A stretch of DNA of 5,190 bases, from assembly GCA_015494815.1 (NCBI GenBank), contig WGAK01000034.1:1-5190 (forward strand), in the 5' to 3' direction. Shown here piece after piece: positions 4,091 to 5,190 of the stretch; positions within the stretch are counted from its first letter, which is position 1, and each line of letters begins with the position of its first letter. The position numbers and the translations under genes were made by a program. The DNA is from Anaerolineales bacterium (GTDB taxonomy: Bacteria; Chloroflexota; Anaerolineae; Anaerolineales; DRMV01). The notes beneath the pieces are model-generated. The model had not been told where the DNA came from. It saw only the letters and a list, made by a program, of their open reading frames with translations, and ran no database searches.

Positions 4091-5190
4091 CTAGTGGTAC
4101 TCGGCGTACAGTTCCTCGGCCGTGGTTTGCAGTTCTTCCAGCAGCGCGGGGATGTCGTCGGCGTTGAAGTCGGGCTGGAAGATGCGCGAGGCGTGTTCGC
4201 CCACCGCGCTGCGCACCGCGCTCCACGAGGCATCGCGCGGCTCGAACTTCTTGAGGGTCTGGTCGCTCTGGAACCACTCTACGGCCGCGGCCCATTGCGG
4301 GTTGTTGGCCTTGTAGTCGTCCAGCAGCGCCTCGGTGGACTTGCGGGTGGGGAAGTAGCCGCTGGCTTCAATCCACTTGGCCTGGTTCTCGGGCGAGACG
4401 AACCACTTGATGAACAGCCAGGCGGCCAGTTGCTCTTCGGGCGTGGAGCGCACCATCGCGAAGGACGGGCCGTACACATTGATGACCGGCGTGCCCGTGG
4501 TGGACGGGAAGGGGATGAGGGTCCATTCGTCGGTGACGCCCGAGTCTTCGAAGGCCTTCAACTGGTAGGGGATGCCGGCCTGGCTGCTGGTGGTGAACAG
4601 CGCCTGCCGGGTGGCGAATTCGGGGTTGGGGTAGCGGCTTTCGCTAATCCAGGCGCAGCCATCGTCGAAGAGTTTCTTCAGGTAGCGCAGGGCTTCTTCG
4701 GCTTCGGGGGTGTTGAACTTGTACATGCCGTTTTCGTCCACCACATCGCCGCCGAAGGCCCAAATCCAGCCCAAGATGGCCGACGCGCCGGAGTTGACCA
4801 CCCAGCCGCCGGTGCCGTCGTTGTCGGGGTTGTCGTCGTTGAGGTTGGCCTGATAGGCCGCGCAGGCCTGCTCATAGAACTCGTCGGGCGTGGTGGGCGG
4901 GCCGTCGAAGCCCAACTCTTTGGCCCAGGTCACATTGTAGAACATGTATTGGCCCGAACGCTGCACGGGCATACCCAGGCGCTTGCCGTTGATGACATCC
5001 TGGCTCCAGAACACGGGGTAGAAGTCGGCCTGCTCATCCTCGCTCAGGCCAAAGACGGGGTCGTTGACATACTCGTTCATGTCCGCGATGATGTCCCCGG
5101 CCAGGTCCCAGGCCGCCATCTGGTTTTGGTAGCCCACCACGATGTCGGGCAATTCACCGCTGTTGATGGCCGCGTTCATCTTGTCGAACA
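4091..5190 (-). CDS. Extracellular solute-binding protein of a sugar-type ABC importer, N-terminus outside the window
   Basis: The last 365 codons are present, reading from the window edge to TAG at 4093-4091. The open frame continues upstream of the internal Met codon at 5179 (FDK precedes it), so the signal peptide and the first part of lobe 1 are missing. The sequence has the pattern of family 1 substrate-binding proteins: 'GELPDIVVGYQNQMAAW' near the start, 'GQYMFYNVTWAKELGFDGPPTTPDEFYEQA' (domain crossing and interlobe region), 'WIWAFGGDVVDENG', 'QALFTTSSQAGIPY', then 'STPEEQLAAWLFIKWFVSPENQAKWIEASGYFPTRKS' typical of the C-terminal lobe. Such proteins capture an oligosaccharide or glycerol-phosphate-type ligand outside the membrane and pass it to an ABC permease. 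An Asp/Asn-rich loop (DDNPDNDGTGG, codons at 4805-4837) resembles a calcium-binding loop common at this site in the family. Permease and ATPase genes are not in the window and cannot lie directly downstream, where dnaA converges. The ligand cannot be named. Confidence 0.93.
   Translation of the reverse strand, partial: FDKMNAAINSGELPDIVVGYQNQMAAWDLAGDIIADMNEYVNDPVFGLSEDEQADFYPVFWSQDVINGKRLGMPVQRSGQYMFYNVTWAKELGFDGPPTTPDEFYEQACAAYQANLNDDNPDNDGTGGWVVNSGASAILGWIWAFGGDVVDENGMYKFNTPEAEEALRYLKKLFDDGCAWISESRYPNPEFATRQALFTTSSQAGIPYQLKAFEDSGVTDEWTLIPFPSTTGTPVINVYGPSFAMVRSTPEEQLAAWLFIKWFVSPENQAKWIEASGYFPTRKSTEALLDDYKANNPQWAAAVEWFQSDQTLKKFEPRDASWSAVRSAVGEHASRIFQPDFNADDIPALLEELQTTAEELYAEYH

Overview
The window is GC-rich, densely coding bacterial DNA with strong GGAGG-type ribosome binding sites. 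It most resembles a member of the Chloroflexota (Anaerolineae-like). That placement is an inference from three things: the DnaA sequence, a sugar-type ABC solute-binding protein with an Asp/Asn-rich loop, and a lipoprotein start followed by a Thr/Pro linker. No rRNA or other taxonomic marker is present.

Layout. Positions 1-317 form a near-perfect inverted repeat: two 124-base arms (1-124 and 194-317, 123 of 124 positions pairing) around a 69-base spacer. Each arm carries the same ribosome binding site and the first 21 codons of a lipoprotein gene. Only the minus-strand copy, starting at 256, runs into a believable lipoprotein linker, and it does so for exactly the length of the spacer. The left arm therefore looks like a fold-back copy of the right one, probably an assembly or amplification chimera at a contig end, although a real genomic palindrome cannot be excluded. 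Positions 413-850 (+) encode a small GRAM/PH-like domain protein behind a TATAAT box. Positions 989-2161 (+) encode a family 4-type glycosyltransferase, with a GC-rich hairpin and a TACAAT box in front and a good intrinsic terminator behind. Positions 2162-2563 form a 402-base gap with a terminator, a 12-base palindrome, an AT-rich patch, an AT-rich hairpin and a probable dnaA promoter. Positions 2564-4015 (+) encode full-length DnaA. A strong hairpin at 4042-4069 separates dnaA from a convergent minus-strand gene for an extracellular solute-binding protein (4091-5190), whose N-terminus lies outside the window.

How the genes relate. The genes look like separate transcription units rather than one pathway. 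dnaA stands alone: dnaN does not follow it, and the gap in front of it lacks convincing DnaA boxes, so an origin here is possible but not shown. I found no phage, transposon, CRISPR or defence genes. The one truly unusual structure is the long inverted repeat at the left end, and its most economical explanation is technical.
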